This document shows, piece after piece, positions 23,311 through 35,600 of a stretch of 64,000 nucleotides of DNA. The notes beneath the pieces were generated by a model. The model was not told the DNA's origin and ran no database searches. It saw only the letters and a program-made list of their open reading frames with translations. The stretch lies in NCBI RefSeq assembly GCF_954871325.1, contig NC_088776.1:47882569-47946568 (forward strand). Reading direction: 5' to 3'. This DNA is from Gordionus sp. m RMFG-2023 (Eukaryota > Nematomorpha > Gordioida > Chordodea > Parachordodidae). Made by a program: the position numbers and the translations under genes. Each line of letters begins with the position of its first letter. Within the stretch, counting starts at the first letter, position 1.

Positions 23311-24480
23311 TGATATTATTTTTTCGAGTCCTTTCTGCTTTAATTCTACGTCGCTGATGTGGTTTTTTTGAGCCTTTTGGTTTCAAAACAGATAAAGTTT
23401 TATCTAATGAATGTAATTTATCTTTGTTTTTACTATTAAGTAAATTATTTAATGTATCATGACATTCTATCGATTCAGGAATTAAATAGTTATGATACTC
23501 ATTATTTAAAAAATATTCTCCTGTTCCTGAGAAGGATCTTTCAAATTCTTTTCTTGTAACATTGTTATATCTTTAATTTTTTCGATTAATTCTTTTAAAG
23601 GACGTTGTTTCATATATTATTTTAAAACGTGATTCATAGATTCACAGTTGTTATTTAACCATAAACAATTTATTATTTTATTTTTTAGGGGAATGTAAAC
23701 ATGTTCATAAATTACTCTTTGAAATTTATTTTATATATGGCAAAAATATATTTAAATTTTGATTATTACAATAATTATATAAATCATTTAATTTTTTTAT
23801 TATATATTTGGTCGTTTCGAGAAAATACAAGCCCATTAAAAGAAAAAATATCCTGTATAATTTTTTTAGACATAACAGCATTTACACCTTGTTTTTCCGA
23901 CAAATATTTTCTTATATTGTCTTTTAAATGACGCGTGCATATTAAATGAGTATTAAATTTAAATATTTACAAAATAGGTTTTACTATAGCCTTTTCTTGG
24001 TCACTACCAATATGATATTTGTAATATTTATTTTATTTTTTAAAAATGCAGAATGTAAATGAGAAAAAAAAGTATATGTGGTCATATTAGAATCTCCATG
24101 CAAATATATTGGTCCTAAAAATATTGGGGATTCGTCTGTTTTATATCTCTTAACTGCTATATGTTTAAATACTATAGCAGTAAGGTATAGATCACCCAAA
24201 TTAAATGTTTTATCAACGTCTAATATACAGAAGTCAGCTTGGTTTGACAAAAATTTATAGTTTTAATAATAAAATGAGTATAGCAAATTATCGATGGTGT
24301 TTTGTCTTTGATATGAATGATTAATTGGATAAATGGCGAAATATGTAGATCATTAGTAATGTGTAAAATATTATCCGCGAAATTTAGACGTACTTTTGTA
24401 TTTTTTTTAAGCTTATAATTTAAGTTATAAATTTGTTTTAAATTTTTTGGAAAATTGGTGATATGTCATAAAAGATTTTA
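23310..24480 (-). pseudogene. Decayed MULE-like transposase
   Basis: Minus-strand pieces in order: LDVDKTFNLGDLYLTAIVFK then ESPIFLGPIYLHGDSNMTTY and FFSHLHSAFL (24250-23990); SDQEKAIVKPI and THLICTRHLKDNIRKYLSE (about 23990-23870); and a basic C-terminal tail (KGSKKPHQRRRIKAERTRKN, about 23400-23340). The VDRTFNL, GP--LH-D--Y-TY-FFSHL and GSDEEKAL-HLxCxxHLxxN motif order is shared by a Mutator-like transposase group common in invertebrates. The frames are shifted and interrupted. No terminal repeats were identified. Confidence 0.6.
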
Positions 24481-25219
24481 TTTTGAAATAAACTTGTTTG
24501 ACGCATCTGTCACTGTTATTTCAATTGATATATTTTATTTTAAGTTTTTCTGAAAATAGCCTTATTTCCTGAAATTAATTTTTATTATTTTTTTTATTTA
24601 AAAACAACTCGATATTTCGCGGAAAAAACCTATTTTAAAATTTAGGTTCAGGGTCCAAACTTTTTTAAAAATAATTTTTGTTTAATTTAAAAAAAATAGA
24701 ATATTCATTAATAAAAGATTTCATGACTATGATATTTCCAATGAAATATTAGGGCATATGAGATTTAAAGTGGATACTTATTTAAATAATACTCGAACCC
24801 AGATATAAAATCCTATAATAGAAGAGAAGAGGTTCACTCATAACCTTGTTGTCAAAAAACAACTATTAAAAAGGTTATTGATGTTGTTCTTGATCAAATC
24901 AGGAATTAAATAAAAAGGGAGAATGGTAACAAACCGGTTTAGTTTTCAAATGGATATATCTCAAGACATTAGCGTTTATGATCAGATCAAGCAACCATTT
25001 GCCTACAATACATATATAATGGCAAAATAAAAGAAAAGCTTTTCGCACTTACAAAAGTGACAAACTCTTCTGGAAAAGGATTTTTTGATATCTTGAGTCA
25101 ATACTTTTAAAACATGGAATTCAAATGAGAAATTTAATAGGAGAATTATTTGATGGTGCTGCAAATATGCGGGGTGAATTTGTTGGGATTCACGCTCTTA
25201 TTAGACTAGAGGCTCCAGG

Positions 25220-27350
25220 CAGGGTTGGGCAAATTTTCAGAAAATTGTATTCGGATACAGATACAGATACTTTATAAAATTTTGTATTTAAGATACAAGA
25301 TACTAGATAATTTAGAAAAGTTTCAATAAGATATAAGATACAAGATACTTGTATTTTTTTTAAAAAAAGTATCTAAGATACAAGATACTTGTATTTTTTT
25401 AAAAAAAGTATCTAAGATACAAGATACTTTTTTAAAAAACTTTAAATAGTCAAAATCAAAATGTATAAAGCTTTATTTTCTTATCTATAATATAAATTTA
25501 TAAAAAAATATTTAAAATAAATTGTAGAAAATAACAAATTTATTATAAAAGATAATGCGATATTCCATTTAATAAAATTATATAATTAGTAAATAATAAT
25601 AAATCAGCATCATAAATCAGCATTATTTTTTAATATTATTAATTTTTCGTTCAATCTTTAGACGATTTGGTTTATTATCCATATTAGCAAAGCTAAATAA
25701 TCTTTCAACGGGGGCTGAGGAGGGTAATATTGTGTTATATTTAATAAATATTTCTTTTATATATTTATAACTATTTAACATATTTATACTCCGCCTGTCA
25801 TCTTTCATATAATTTAGGACCTCTATTTCAATATCATTTATTGAATTATTAGAATTGGATGTGGTACTTTTAAGGCAAAAGTAATCATCATCTTCATCAA
25901 TTGAAGATTTTGTTGAAGTATTAATTTCAATATTATTTTTAAAAACAATTAAAACTTCATTTAATAACAAATCCTGAAGGTATTTTTTTTCTTTTTCACC
26001 ATCAATCCAACGATTTTTAAAATAGGGATGAGAAATAGTTGCCATATATGCACTTTTAAAATTGTTATCAAAATCATATATATTTTTAAATCTTTTATTC
26101 AAATAATTTTCTATGGCAACAGCTAATGGTTTGCAAAATTGTAGATTGGTTTGAATTAAATTTGTAATTTTTTTTAACGACATTTAAAATTGGAGCTGAT
26201 TCTTCATAATAGCAGTTGATTTCACTCTGTATTTTGTCAATCGCTATAGCCAATGGGGCCATTATATTGCAATATTCTTCTAAATATTGAATTTCAATAT
26301 CTCTTAATTTAGGAAATTCTAATTTTTGACATAATTTAGGAATGTCGCCTTTAAATTTTAATAAACTATGAAGACTATCATACAAACTATTCCATCTAGT
26401 ACAACAAGGTGTAACTAATTGTTTTCCTAAAACTGCTTTGATAAGTTCTGCAGTTTTGTCCTATTATTTGCATTCCATAGCTTAGTACATTTAGCTATTG
26501 CAGGGTGATGAATTTTAGAAATGTTAGGAGAATCCTTAATAGCTCTCTCGACATCTGTTGTGGCAATTAGACTTATCGTACGAATGTGTTGAGGCAATGT
26601 TATTGAGGCTTCTTTAGACCCTTAAATAAACAAATAAATAATTTTATTTGAATAAAATTTTTTTACTAAATTTACAATATCATAATAAATTTTAAAGAAG
26701 TATTAAATAATACTTTCAATGATTTCGAATTCTATACATTCATCATCATTGATGTCAAAGTCATTCTCTACAGCTTCGACAGAATATCCAAACTCCTTGA
26801 AAGCTTTCTTAAAGTTAGAGCCGTTATCTGTAACAGTTGCTATAACTTTTTCGTCAATACCAAAGTCACGATGAATTTCTTTATTATGATCATCTTGAAG
26901 TACTTCAAAAAATTTGCCATTAAGTATGTTTAGTTTTTAAATTTATTGTTATAATTTTCGGTTGAAGAATCATCTGAAGACGAAGATAAACATATTATTC
27001 TATTTTCTTCTTCTATATTAAAATAGACAGATATAAAACGATTCAAATATGGTAGTTGTAATTGTTAGCAAATTGCTATATGACGTCCAACGTCATATAT
27101 CAAAAATTATCTTAAAATATCTAAATTTTGATTAAATTTTTCATTTAAATCTTAAAACAATATCATTTTAAATTTTAATACTATTTAAATTAACCAATAT
27201 AAATTTTTATTAAAGTATCTGTATCTTTTTGAATACAAAGTTGGTTAAGATACAAATACTTTTAAATAATATGTATCTTAGATACTGGATACAAGATACT
27301 TTCCAAAATTTTAAAAAAGATACAAATATCCGCGATACTGCCCAACCCTG
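25220..27350 (-). mobile_element. hAT transposon with perfect 8-bp target duplication, broken transposase
   Basis: 2131 bp bounded by CAGGGTTGGGCA at 25220 and its complement TGCCCAACCCTG ending 27350, flanked by the perfect duplication GCTCCAGG (25212-25219, 27351-27358). Subterminal regions are rich in AGATACAAGATACTT repeats. The minus strand encodes, in order, ATVTDNGSNFKKAF (about 26840), TPCCTRWNSLYDSLHSLL (about 26390), LEEYCNIMAPLAIAIDKIQ, HPYFKNRWI and the dimerisation end LPSSAPVERLFSFANM (25740-25680). The three main frames (26960-26450, 26385-26095, 26183-25623) are joined only by frameshifts and stops, so the copy is inactive. It is inserted in the coding region of the older hAT. 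Confidence 0.9.
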
Positions 27351-30300
27351 GCTCCAGGTAGTTTTTTATATTTGGTGTTAGAGTCACATATTAAATCTCT
27401 GTATTTGTGAATCATGGGATAATATTAAAGGCAAAAATTTACTTGTATTATTGAACAGCCTAGCAACTTCTTTGGTAAATCATATAAAAGGATGGATGCT
27501 TGGGTAAAACAGAATAATTCATCTGGCTAAAGTAAGTGGAGAAGGCTGCAAAAAATAGGTGACACAAGGTGGTGGGCACATGAAATGGCCCTTAGATGGA
27601 TATATGGTAAAGAGAGCTTGCTCCCAATATAGATAAGTGCACATCAATTTATAATAGATAATAAATCATTTGAGGCAAAAACCTCATAAGAAGCTCAGTC
27701 TTTGATCGATAATTTATGTTGATGTCATTATATCTTCAAACTAAAAATTTTAATATTTTATCAGCATGAAAAATGATAAAAGATGCTAAGTCTTCTGTAT
27801 CATCGATAATTATTACATCGATTTAAAATAAAACAATAAAAATGGCTTCTAATTTAAATGAAACTTTTTCATATTTATAGCTCCCGGAGAGTATCTGAGT
27901 ACAAAATGCTCTGTAAAAAGATCGAATAGGACGAGCGAAAAGAATATATAGTGACGAAGGCTAAGATGGTCCTTAAGAATCTATTGACCTTTATAGGGTC
28001 GAAGTATTTTGTCCTAAAATTGTTCAAATTATAAATAGCTTGCCGGAACTGTTTTTTGCGAAAGTAGCTTATTTTGAATGGGCAATATTTGCATCTTGAT
28101 GACATAAGTAAAGGTATTTCTGAAAAGGCCTTGGAAAACTGGCACAATTGGCAAATATATTGAGTGTTAAATTACGTAACGAATTGTGTTCATTTGTCAG
28201 TGTATTCAAAGATTTAATATTAAATGAAACGGACTATGATATCGTATGTACCAGTGAGAAGTCAAATAAAGTAGATGGAATATTACAATATGATAATAAC
28301 TCAGAGTGTGATAATAAATGTATCAAGTGTTTAATATGCGTGTATGAAATTCTTAAAAATACAATATGCACACAAGTGCATACACTAATTTATTTTTGGC
28401 ATATACATTTTAACTTTGTCATTTACGCAGGTAATTGCGAGAGAAAATTTAGTAAATTAAAAATTATAAAAAATAGATTGAGAGCTAATATAGGCCAAGA
28501 AAAATTAGAAGCATTTTTAATGATGTCAGTTGAACGAGAGCAGATTGAACTATAAGATATTCTTGTTTATTTGCGCAAAGGTTCAAAGTTAATGAGAGAT
28601 TTATTAACGTAAAAAATATATATCTTAATTCTTACATGTTGAATAATTGATACCTTTCGGTCAAAATTTTATATTAACATTTTTTTATAAATCATTTTAA
28701 TGTGACATTTTTTTTATTCACTTTGTATTTAAATTTAATCGGTGAAAATTTTATATTAACATTTTTTTATATCATTTTAACGTTATATTTTTTTTAATAT
28801 CAATTTGTATTTCACACAATTAGTTATTTTTTTTATTGTTTAAAAAAAGATATATAAAGAGAAATTGTTTTTGTTGAAAGATAAGAAAAATGTAATTTAT
28901 TATATAAAATAAAATGTAAATTATGATTAAAAATAAAATATAATTTGCAATAAAATAAAATGTAATTATGATTAAAATAAAATATGAACGAGGATTTAAC
29001 ACAATTCTTACATGGAGGCCAAATTACGTCCGAACTTTGCGTAAATATTATATCAAAATTCGATCTTGATTTTACAATTTATATCTATTCTATTTTACTC
29101 CTTTATCGATTATAATTCTCTTACGATGGATGCTTTGAACAATTCCACATACATGACTGAATTCGTCAAGCTGGATTTTCTTAAATCTAGTAGCGATGAC
29201 AGCGCCTACATAGGGAAATTGCAGAATTTCTTCGACACCAGCAAGATTTCCAACGGAGAAAAGGTTGCTTTGTTTCTCCGAAGTCTTCCAGATGACGAAT
29301 TCAATAACATTGGAGCAATTTGCAGTGAGGCAAACTTCCAGGACCCAATCGCCCTGCTTGGCAAATTCAAGCTACAACATCCATCGAAGACTGAGAACGC
29401 CAAATGTAATTATTTTATGCTGCCACTCAAGGCTAGGAGGAGACGTTCTCGGATTGGGTTACACGCGTAGCACGACTCAATAAAGAATGCAAATTCAATG
29501 GCATTCAGCGCATTATTGAGAATGTGAGAGTTGCTTCGAAGTCCAAAGATGTCAGGAAAGCGGTCAGGAGCTCTATGACTATAGAAGATATATACAATCT
29601 AGGTCTAGAGGAAGACACCACTGAGCCAAGTGACATCAAGTGCGTGATGAAATTGCTTCATTTGGATGAATCACCTGGAATACAAGAGGTTAATCACATG
29701 GGCAGAGTCAAAAATAGTTACGTAATAACAAAACCCATTCAGGACTCTCACGCACATGGTAAATCTCTTAAGCAACCCCAGTTCATTAATGACAATCGTC
29801 CCGTACAACATTTCGATGAACGTTACGATGTACGCTGCGACTATTGCCGCGACAAACGATTCGATGGACGGCACAGCAACTTCCACAACAATCGTTTTGA
29901 TCAAAGCTACGATAATTGTCACTATAACCACAACCGTTTCGATAATCGCAATGATAACTACTACGGCGATCGATACAACAATAGAGGGTACAACGTCCAT
30001 GACAATCGCCACGACTATCATTGTGACCATCATCAAAGCCCTGATCGACGGGATGACTGCTATAGAGGTGATAACCGAACCAACTATTCCCGTCGTGGTC
30101 AGCACAGACACAACCCTCAAAATATTGATGGTTTTCCGAAATATTCGTCGAGGCCCAACCAGTACAAAAATGACAATAATACCTGTCATAAATGAGTGAC
30201 ATATTTGATAATATTTATTGCGTGAACATTAATAAATAAATTGTGCCGGTTCATTATTAGACCGTATTTTAATATTTTGTTTTATTTTATTTTTAGATAT

Positions 30301-30550
30301 AAAAATTAAGTTTTGTTGAATCATAATGAAATTGTATTTTATGCGCTTCCCTATAAAAGGGAAGCGAAATATTGTAAAAATTATTATTAACTATTTTATT
30401 TTTGTTTTTAATATATTTTTTTTTGGTTGTAATAGTAAATTTTGAAATAAAATTATTCATTTTTTTGTGTGGGAAATTCAATAAAATTATTATACTCGGA
30501 GTTTTGCTTTCTATTCGGACTTATACGGCACTTTATATTTTGGAAGGAGA

Positions 30551-31144
30551 ATGCGAAGAGAAAGGAGTATTAGGATTCGTGGGCAATCGTTGTTGGTAGA
30601 GGGGCATAATGGAGAGGATGATAGGTTGGGGAGAGTGACGTGGTTACCGGTTCAAGAAATAATGAAGGGTTGGGTCAATAATGAAGAAATTGACCGGTTA
30701 AAGAACGAGAGGATAGATGACAGACATTTGGATGTATACCGTGGACGTCAAGATATGCCAAGGCCGTTCAACAGTGGGGGACAGAGAGGTCGGAATGGTA
30801 GATGTTATAAATGTGGGGAGATGGGTCATATTGCGGTGAATTGTAGAGGTGTCAAATGTTTTGCGTGTGGGGAGATGGGACATATTTCGACATATTGTCC
30901 GGGCAGAGCAGAGAGAATACGTTGCACGGGTTGTGGAAGATTTGGACATGTGTTAAAGGATTGCCGAGTGGGAAAGGTGGAAACAAGGGCAGGTTTTCCA
31001 CAGAGAGGAGAGTCGTCGGGGGTCGTGAATATGAGGAGTATGACGGAGATAGTTGGAAAAGAAGGAAAGGATATTGGAGAGGAGATGACGTGTTTCAAGT
31101 GCCGAGAAAGGGGACATTGGGCCAGAGATTGTAATAAAGATTGA
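30551..31144 (+). CDS. Gag-like zinc-knuckle protein of the young gypsy element
   Basis: A 197-residue ORF that starts 20 bp after the 5' LTR. Its second half has four CCHC zinc knuckles: CYKCGEMGHIAVNC, CFACGEMGHISTYC, CTGCGRFGHVLKDC and CFKCRERGHWARDC. Such knuckles bind the element RNA in nucleocapsids. The first 75 or so residues are charged and show no capsid fold that I recognise. The pol ORF follows after 27 bp in a different frame, so pol would need its own initiation or recoding, as is common in this family. The coding strand is strikingly purine-rich like pol. Confidence 0.8.
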   Translation: MRRERSIRIRGQSLLVEGHNGEDDRLGRVTWLPVQEIMKGWVNNEEIDRLKNERIDDRHLDVYRGRQDMPRPFNSGGQRGRNGRCYKCGEMGHIAVNCRGVKCFACGEMGHISTYCPGRAERIRCTGCGRFGHVLKDCRVGKVETRAGFPQRGESSGVVNMRSMTEIVGKEGKDIGEEMTCFKCRERGHWARDCNKD

Positions 31145-31171
31145 CTATATGATGGGAAGGAGAGTAAAATA

Positions 31172-34100
31172 ATGACCGTGGCGTTAGGAGGAGGCAAGAA
31201 AGAGTTGAGAGTTAAAATGTTGCAGCAGGAGGTTCAAAGGGAGTTAATGTATCTGCCGAGTCCAAGGGTATGGTTCGATATCAACGGGAAGATGGTATCT
31301 ATGTTATTTGATACCGGAGCAGCTATTTCGGTGATGGGATATGAGGATTTTAGAAGACTTTGGCCGGGTAGTAATATAATTAGAGACGTTATGCAAGTAA
31401 GGCAGTTTGATGGATCGGAGATGGAGATGATGGGAAGAGTGCATATTGGGGAGGTAGGAAGAGAAGGATGTAAAATGTTGGACTTATGGATAATTAACCG
31501 AGACGTTGAGCCGGTGATGGGATGGGATTGGATTACAAATGTAGGGCCGAGGTATGGATTCTGGGGAGTATTTGCCCGATGGGGAGTATTTGTGGCGATC
31601 GAAGAAGATATTCGGGAAGACTTGATAAATATGGTCCGAGTGAATGAAGAGAAGAGAATGTCGAGAGGGAATTTGGAATGGATGGAGGGCCTAGATAATA
31701 TTGAAGTAGACGATGGAAGATCCATGTTTTGGGGGGAAAGCGAAGAGAATGCGAGAGAATATATGTTGGGGAGAGGTCCGATTTATGTAGATGGAGAAAT
31801 AGGAAATGTCCAAGACAGTAGATATGGAGTATTGAGGCCGCTGGTTAGTGAGAAGAAGGGAGAGAATTTTGTAGAACAAGGAGTTGCGAAAAATTTGTGG
31901 GGGTGTGGAGAGGGAATAAAGGAGGTCCAAAAGGAGGTGGAGAAGTTAGTGGAGAGGTATGGAGAAATATTTGAGGAAGAGTTGGGTTGTTTGAAGGGTT
32001 ATGAGGTGGAGATTCGGATGAAGGAGGGAAGTGTGCCGAAGTATTGTGCTGTACGTCGTGTACCTTTTGAATGGAGGCGAGAGGTAGAGCAAGAGTTGGA
32101 TAGATGGGTAAAGGAAGATATTGTATGTCCGGTCGAATATAGCGAGTGGGCGACACCTTTAGTACCGGTGAAAAAGGCTAATGGGAAGTTGAGATTATGT
32201 GCAGATTTCCGAGTAACATTGAATCCGTGGGTAGTGGAAGTAAAATATCCGTTACCGAGGATAGAGGAGATATTGGCGAATTTGAAGGGGAGTTTATATT
32301 TTTCGAAGGTGGATTTTTCTAATGCGTATTTGCAGTTGAAGGTAAGGAAGGAGATGCAGAAGTTGCTGACCATAACTACGCCCAAGGGACTATTTGCGTT
32401 TAAGAGATTGCCGTTTGGGTTGAGTGTTTCGGCACCCATATTTCAGAGGACAATGGCGGCCGTTTTTCAGGGTTTGGAGGGAGTGTTTTATTATATGGAC
32501 GATGTCTTGATAACAGGTATTACGCAGGAGGAGCATAATAGGAGGCTGGAGGAGGTATTTTGGAGAATCAAGGAGAAGGGATTGCGTGCTAGTAGAGAGA
32601 AAAGTGTGTTTGGAGTAAGGGAGGTTGTTTATTTGGGTCATCGGATTAATGGAGTAGAGGTTAGACCTTTGGATAAGAATATGGTGGGTATTGCAAACAT
32701 GTTGAGGCCGAAATGCAAGTCGGAAATACAGTCTTTTCTGGGAATGGTTAACTATTATCACAGGTTTGTAGAGAATTTTGCGGAGATAGCGGCACCTTTG
32801 TACCAGTTGTTGAAAAAGGGAGAGAGATTTGATTGGGGAGATGAACAGGAGGAGGCGTTTGAGGAGTTGAAGTGCCGGATTGGAAAAGAGCCCGTCTTAG
32901 TGTGTTTTAATAATGAACTGGAAGTGATATTGGCGGTAGATGCGTCTCAAAGGGGAGTAGGAGGAGCGTTATTGCATCGTATAGAAGAGCTGGAGAGACC
33001 GGTGTTATTTTTTTCTAGAATTTTTAGGGCCGCGGAGACGAGATATTCGGTAATTGAGCAAGAAGCATTAGCTGTAATTTTCGGATTGACAAAGTGTCGG
33101 GAGTATTTGATTGGGCGTCGTTTTGTAGTCTATACGGATCATAAGCCGTTGATTCATTTATTCCGGAAGGATAACAAGGAGTTGATGATGTCGCCGAGGT
33201 TGCAGAGGTGGTTATTGATGGTGGGTAGTTTTGACATGGAGATGAGATATCGTAGAGGCCGAGAAAATTATTTGCCGGACATAATGTCGAGATGCGGAGC
33301 AGGGGAGGATGTGGAAGAAGGTAATACAGAGGAGATGTGTAAGAAGGAGGTAGCGATGGTTATGGTGGTATCGAGAATGATGAAGGGAGGTCCGGTAACG
33401 TGGGAGGAGATTCGGAAAGAGACGCAAAAAGATAGGGATTTGAGTCGAATAAAAGAATGTATAATGGGCCGGAAGCCGTGGAAAGAAGGAGATAGAGCTT
33501 ATAAAAATGTTGGAGGAGAATTGACGGTGATGGACGAATGTGTAGTCCGGGAAAATAGGGCAGTGATACCTGGGAAGTTGAGAGGAATGGTTTTAACAAT
33601 GTTGCATGCAGGTCATCAGGGAATGGAGCGTATGAAACAATGGGGACGAGAATATGTATGGTGGCCGAGGATGAATGTGGAGATTGAGGAACTAGCAAGA
33701 CAATGTGTAGTATGCAATACTTGGGCCAGGATGCCAGCAAGAGATAGAGAAGGGACTTGGCCGAAAACAACTGAGCCATGGGAGAGGGTTCATGTCGATT
33801 TCTTCGAGTACGAAAAAAAGGATTATTTTCTAGTGGTTGATGCATTTTCTAAATGGGTGGAGTTTGAAGTTGTAAGAGGGTTGACAACGCAAGTAGTGGT
33901 CAGAAAATTGAAGAATTTGTGGGCAAAGTTTGGAGTGGCTAAATCAATCGTGTCCGACGGTGGACCAGCGTTTAGTAGTGCAGAGTTTGCGAAATTTTGC
34001 AAAGAAAATAGGATACGGCATATTTTATCTCCTCCATACCACCCAAGCTCCAATGGGCAGGCAGAGCGGATGGTGGGGTTGGTGAAAGATTGGTTACGAA

Positions 34101-34459
34101 AGGCAAAGTATGGTAAAGGAGAAGTATGGACATCGGTGATGTATTATAATAATAGTAGGAGGGGAGAGGATTTGTCTCCAGCAGAGAAGTTTTTAGGGCG
34201 CAGAACGAGGATTGGGTTAGATGCTCTGAGGCCAGAGTCTGAGGGTCCGAGGAGAGAACGGGAGGAGGAGGAACTAGCAAAGTTTATGGTGGGACAGTTG
34301 GTGTGGGCGAGGGTATATGGTGAAAAGGAGAAATGGCGAGCCGGAGTTGTGATGGAAAAGGTGGGAAAAAAGTTAAGTCGGGTCCGTTTTCAGGATGGTA
34401 AGGTTGGTGTGAGACATGAAGATCAGATACGCAGAGGAACGGAAGCGGGGCGAAAGTGA
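31172..34459 (+). CDS. pol: Pol polyprotein of the young gypsy element
   Basis: 1095 residues, one continuous frame. Domains in order: aspartic protease (LFDTGAAISVMG, catalytic D47), reverse transcriptase (CADFRVTLNPW; YFSKVDFSNAYLQLKV; FKRLPFGLSVSAPIFQR; FYYMDDVLITG at about 440), RNase H (LAVDASQRGVGGALL at about 588; YSVIEQEALAVIF; VVYTDHKPLIHLF), and integrase. The integrase has an HHCC zinc finger (HAGHQGM at about 812, CVVC at about 845) and a DDE core (VHVDFFEY at about 875, VSDGGPAF at about 927, SSNGQAERM at about 960), then a C-terminal domain with VWARVYGEKEKWRAGVV. This protease-RT-RH-IN order is that of Ty3/gypsy (Metaviridae). All hallmark residues are present. Confidence 0.95.
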   Translation: MTVALGGGKKELRVKMLQQEVQRELMYLPSPRVWFDINGKMVSMLFDTGAAISVMGYEDFRRLWPGSNIIRDVMQVRQFDGSEMEMMGRVHIGEVGREGCKMLDLWIINRDVEPVMGWDWITNVGPRYGFWGVFARWGVFVAIEEDIREDLINMVRVNEEKRMSRGNLEWMEGLDNIEVDDGRSMFWGESEENAREYMLGRGPIYVDGEIGNVQDSRYGVLRPLVSEKKGENFVEQGVAKNLWGCGEGIKEVQKEVEKLVERYGEIFEEELGCLKGYEVEIRMKEGSVPKYCAVRRVPFEWRREVEQELDRWVKEDIVCPVEYSEWATPLVPVKKANGKLRLCADFRVTLNPWVVEVKYPLPRIEEILANLKGSLYFSKVDFSNAYLQLKVRKEMQKLLTITTPKGLFAFKRLPFGLSVSAPIFQRTMAAVFQGLEGVFYYMDDVLITGITQEEHNRRLEEVFWRIKEKGLRASREKSVFGVREVVYLGHRINGVEVRPLDKNMVGIANMLRPKCKSEIQSFLGMVNYYHRFVENFAEIAAPLYQLLKKGERFDWGDEQEEAFEELKCRIGKEPVLVCFNNELEVILAVDASQRGVGGALLHRIEELERPVLFFSRIFRAAETRYSVIEQEALAVIFGLTKCREYLIGRRFVVYTDHKPLIHLFRKDNKELMMSPRLQRWLLMVGSFDMEMRYRRGRENYLPDIMSRCGAGEDVEEGNTEEMCKKEVAMVMVVSRMMKGGPVTWEEIRKETQKDRDLSRIKECIMGRKPWKEGDRAYKNVGGELTVMDECVVRENRAVIPGKLRGMVLTMLHAGHQGMERMKQWGREYVWWPRMNVEIEELARQCVVCNTWARMPARDREGTWPKTTEPWERVHVDFFEYEKKDYFLVVDAFSKWVEFEVVRGLTTQVVVRKLKNLWAKFGVAKSIVSDGGPAFSSAEFAKFCKENRIRHILSPPYHPSSNGQAERMVGLVKDWLRKAKYGKGEVWTSVMYYNNSRRGEDLSPAEKFLGRRTRIGLDALRPESEGPRREREEEELAKFMVGQLVWARVYGEKEKWRAGVVMEKVGKKLSRVRFQDGKVGVRHEDQIRRGTEAGRK

Positions 34460-35207
34460 CAGGGGCAAGAGGTCAACGAGAGGTCCGAAGTTAAAAAAAT
34501 ATATATAGGTCAAGGTCACGGGGGTGGTGTAGGTGGTCGTTCCGGAAGGCGGAAGGGAAAGGGGAAGTATGATATAAAGAGGGGTATATAATATATAAGG
34601 TGGGAATATAAGTCAAAGTATGATCGAGTCAAATTGTAAAGAAAAATTATAATGTATCAGAGTAAAATAGTAAAAGGAAAATTGTTTTTTTGAATTGTTT
34701 TTTTTTTGTGAAATTTGGTGGAGCTGAAATAAATATTAGAGAAATGTTTAAAAAAATGTTGAATTAAATAAATTAAGGAGAAATAAAATTATTAAAAAAA
34801 AAAATATTTTTTGGGAGTTAAGGTTAAATGATAAAAAATATAATAAAGTTAATAAAAGTTTTTCTGTTAACGAAAATAGAGAGAGAAAGAGAGAAAAAAT
34901 AGAGTTAGGGAGATGGGGTATTGAAATATAAAGGAAATGATTTACGAGTAAGAGAGTGTTGAGAAAAAGAAAATTTTGAATAAGTAAGAGAAGAAGAAAA
35001 CATAAAATTCATAATTTTATTCGGTAGAGGAAAATATCATTTTATTCGGTATGCCGATTATTAATAAGTAAGTCGTTATATATATATATGCAAGGAGAGT
35101 GATGAGGAAAGGGGAGGGAAGAAAAGGGGGAAAGCAGAAAAAAAAAAAATAATAATAAGAGAAGGTAAATGATTATGTGATATAGATATGTAGACCTGGG
35201 TACTCAT

Positions 35208-35600
35208 TTGATGCGAAATACGATAATTAGTGCGGATATGGAACAGCTTGCTAGTGAATGGAGGGCTTTAGCCCAGGAAGGCACGAGATCAATGGAGGGG
35301 AAAAGAAGACCATCAGAGCACTCAGGGGAAACGGTACGTGAAGAAAGAGACAGGGTGATATGTTATGGTTGTGGAATGGCGGGACATATCCGCCGGTGGT
35401 GTCCCAAGGAACGGTTTGATACTATGGGAGGGCGAACCTGGAAGGAGTCGGAGCCAACGTCCGCATCTTCCGATAACAGAGCAATACAATCATATCAACG
35501 AATGGCGCCGGACACGCCAGTGTTACGGGTAGGAGAAGAGGAATATAGGCAGTTGTTGGAGCCAACGAGGTCCGATAAAGGGGGGAAGTGTCATAAATGA
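35208..35600 (+). CDS. Extra zinc-knuckle ORF downstream of pol
   Basis: 130 residues, in the position where some gypsy elements carry env or an accessory ORF. It contains one CCHC knuckle (CYGCGMAGHIRRWC, about residues 53-66), a charged N-terminal part and a C-terminal part with VLRVGEEEYRQLLEPTRS, and terminates 12 bases inside the 3' LTR (stop within TGTCATAAATGA). It has no signal peptide or transmembrane segment, so it is not an envelope protein. It resembles the end of a Gag rather than any accessory protein I know. The frame is open and purine-rich like pol. Whether it is translated is unknown. Confidence 0.5.
   Translation: MMRNTIISADMEQLASEWRALAQEGTRSMEGKRRPSEHSGETVREERDRVICYGCGMAGHIRRWCPKERFDTMGGRTWKESEPTSASSDNRAIQSYQRMAPDTPVLRVGEEEYRQLLEPTRSDKGGKCHK

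Noticed and set aside
29671-30202. Several long overlapping open frames on both strands (Ile/Val/Thr-rich or Cys/His-rich)
   Set aside because: They are shadows of the low-complexity Asp/Asn/Arg/Tyr-rich tail of the old gag-like region, not separate genes.
31234-34280. Minus-strand frames opposite the gypsy pol
   Set aside because: Pro/Ser/Leu-rich shadows caused by the purine-rich coding strand.
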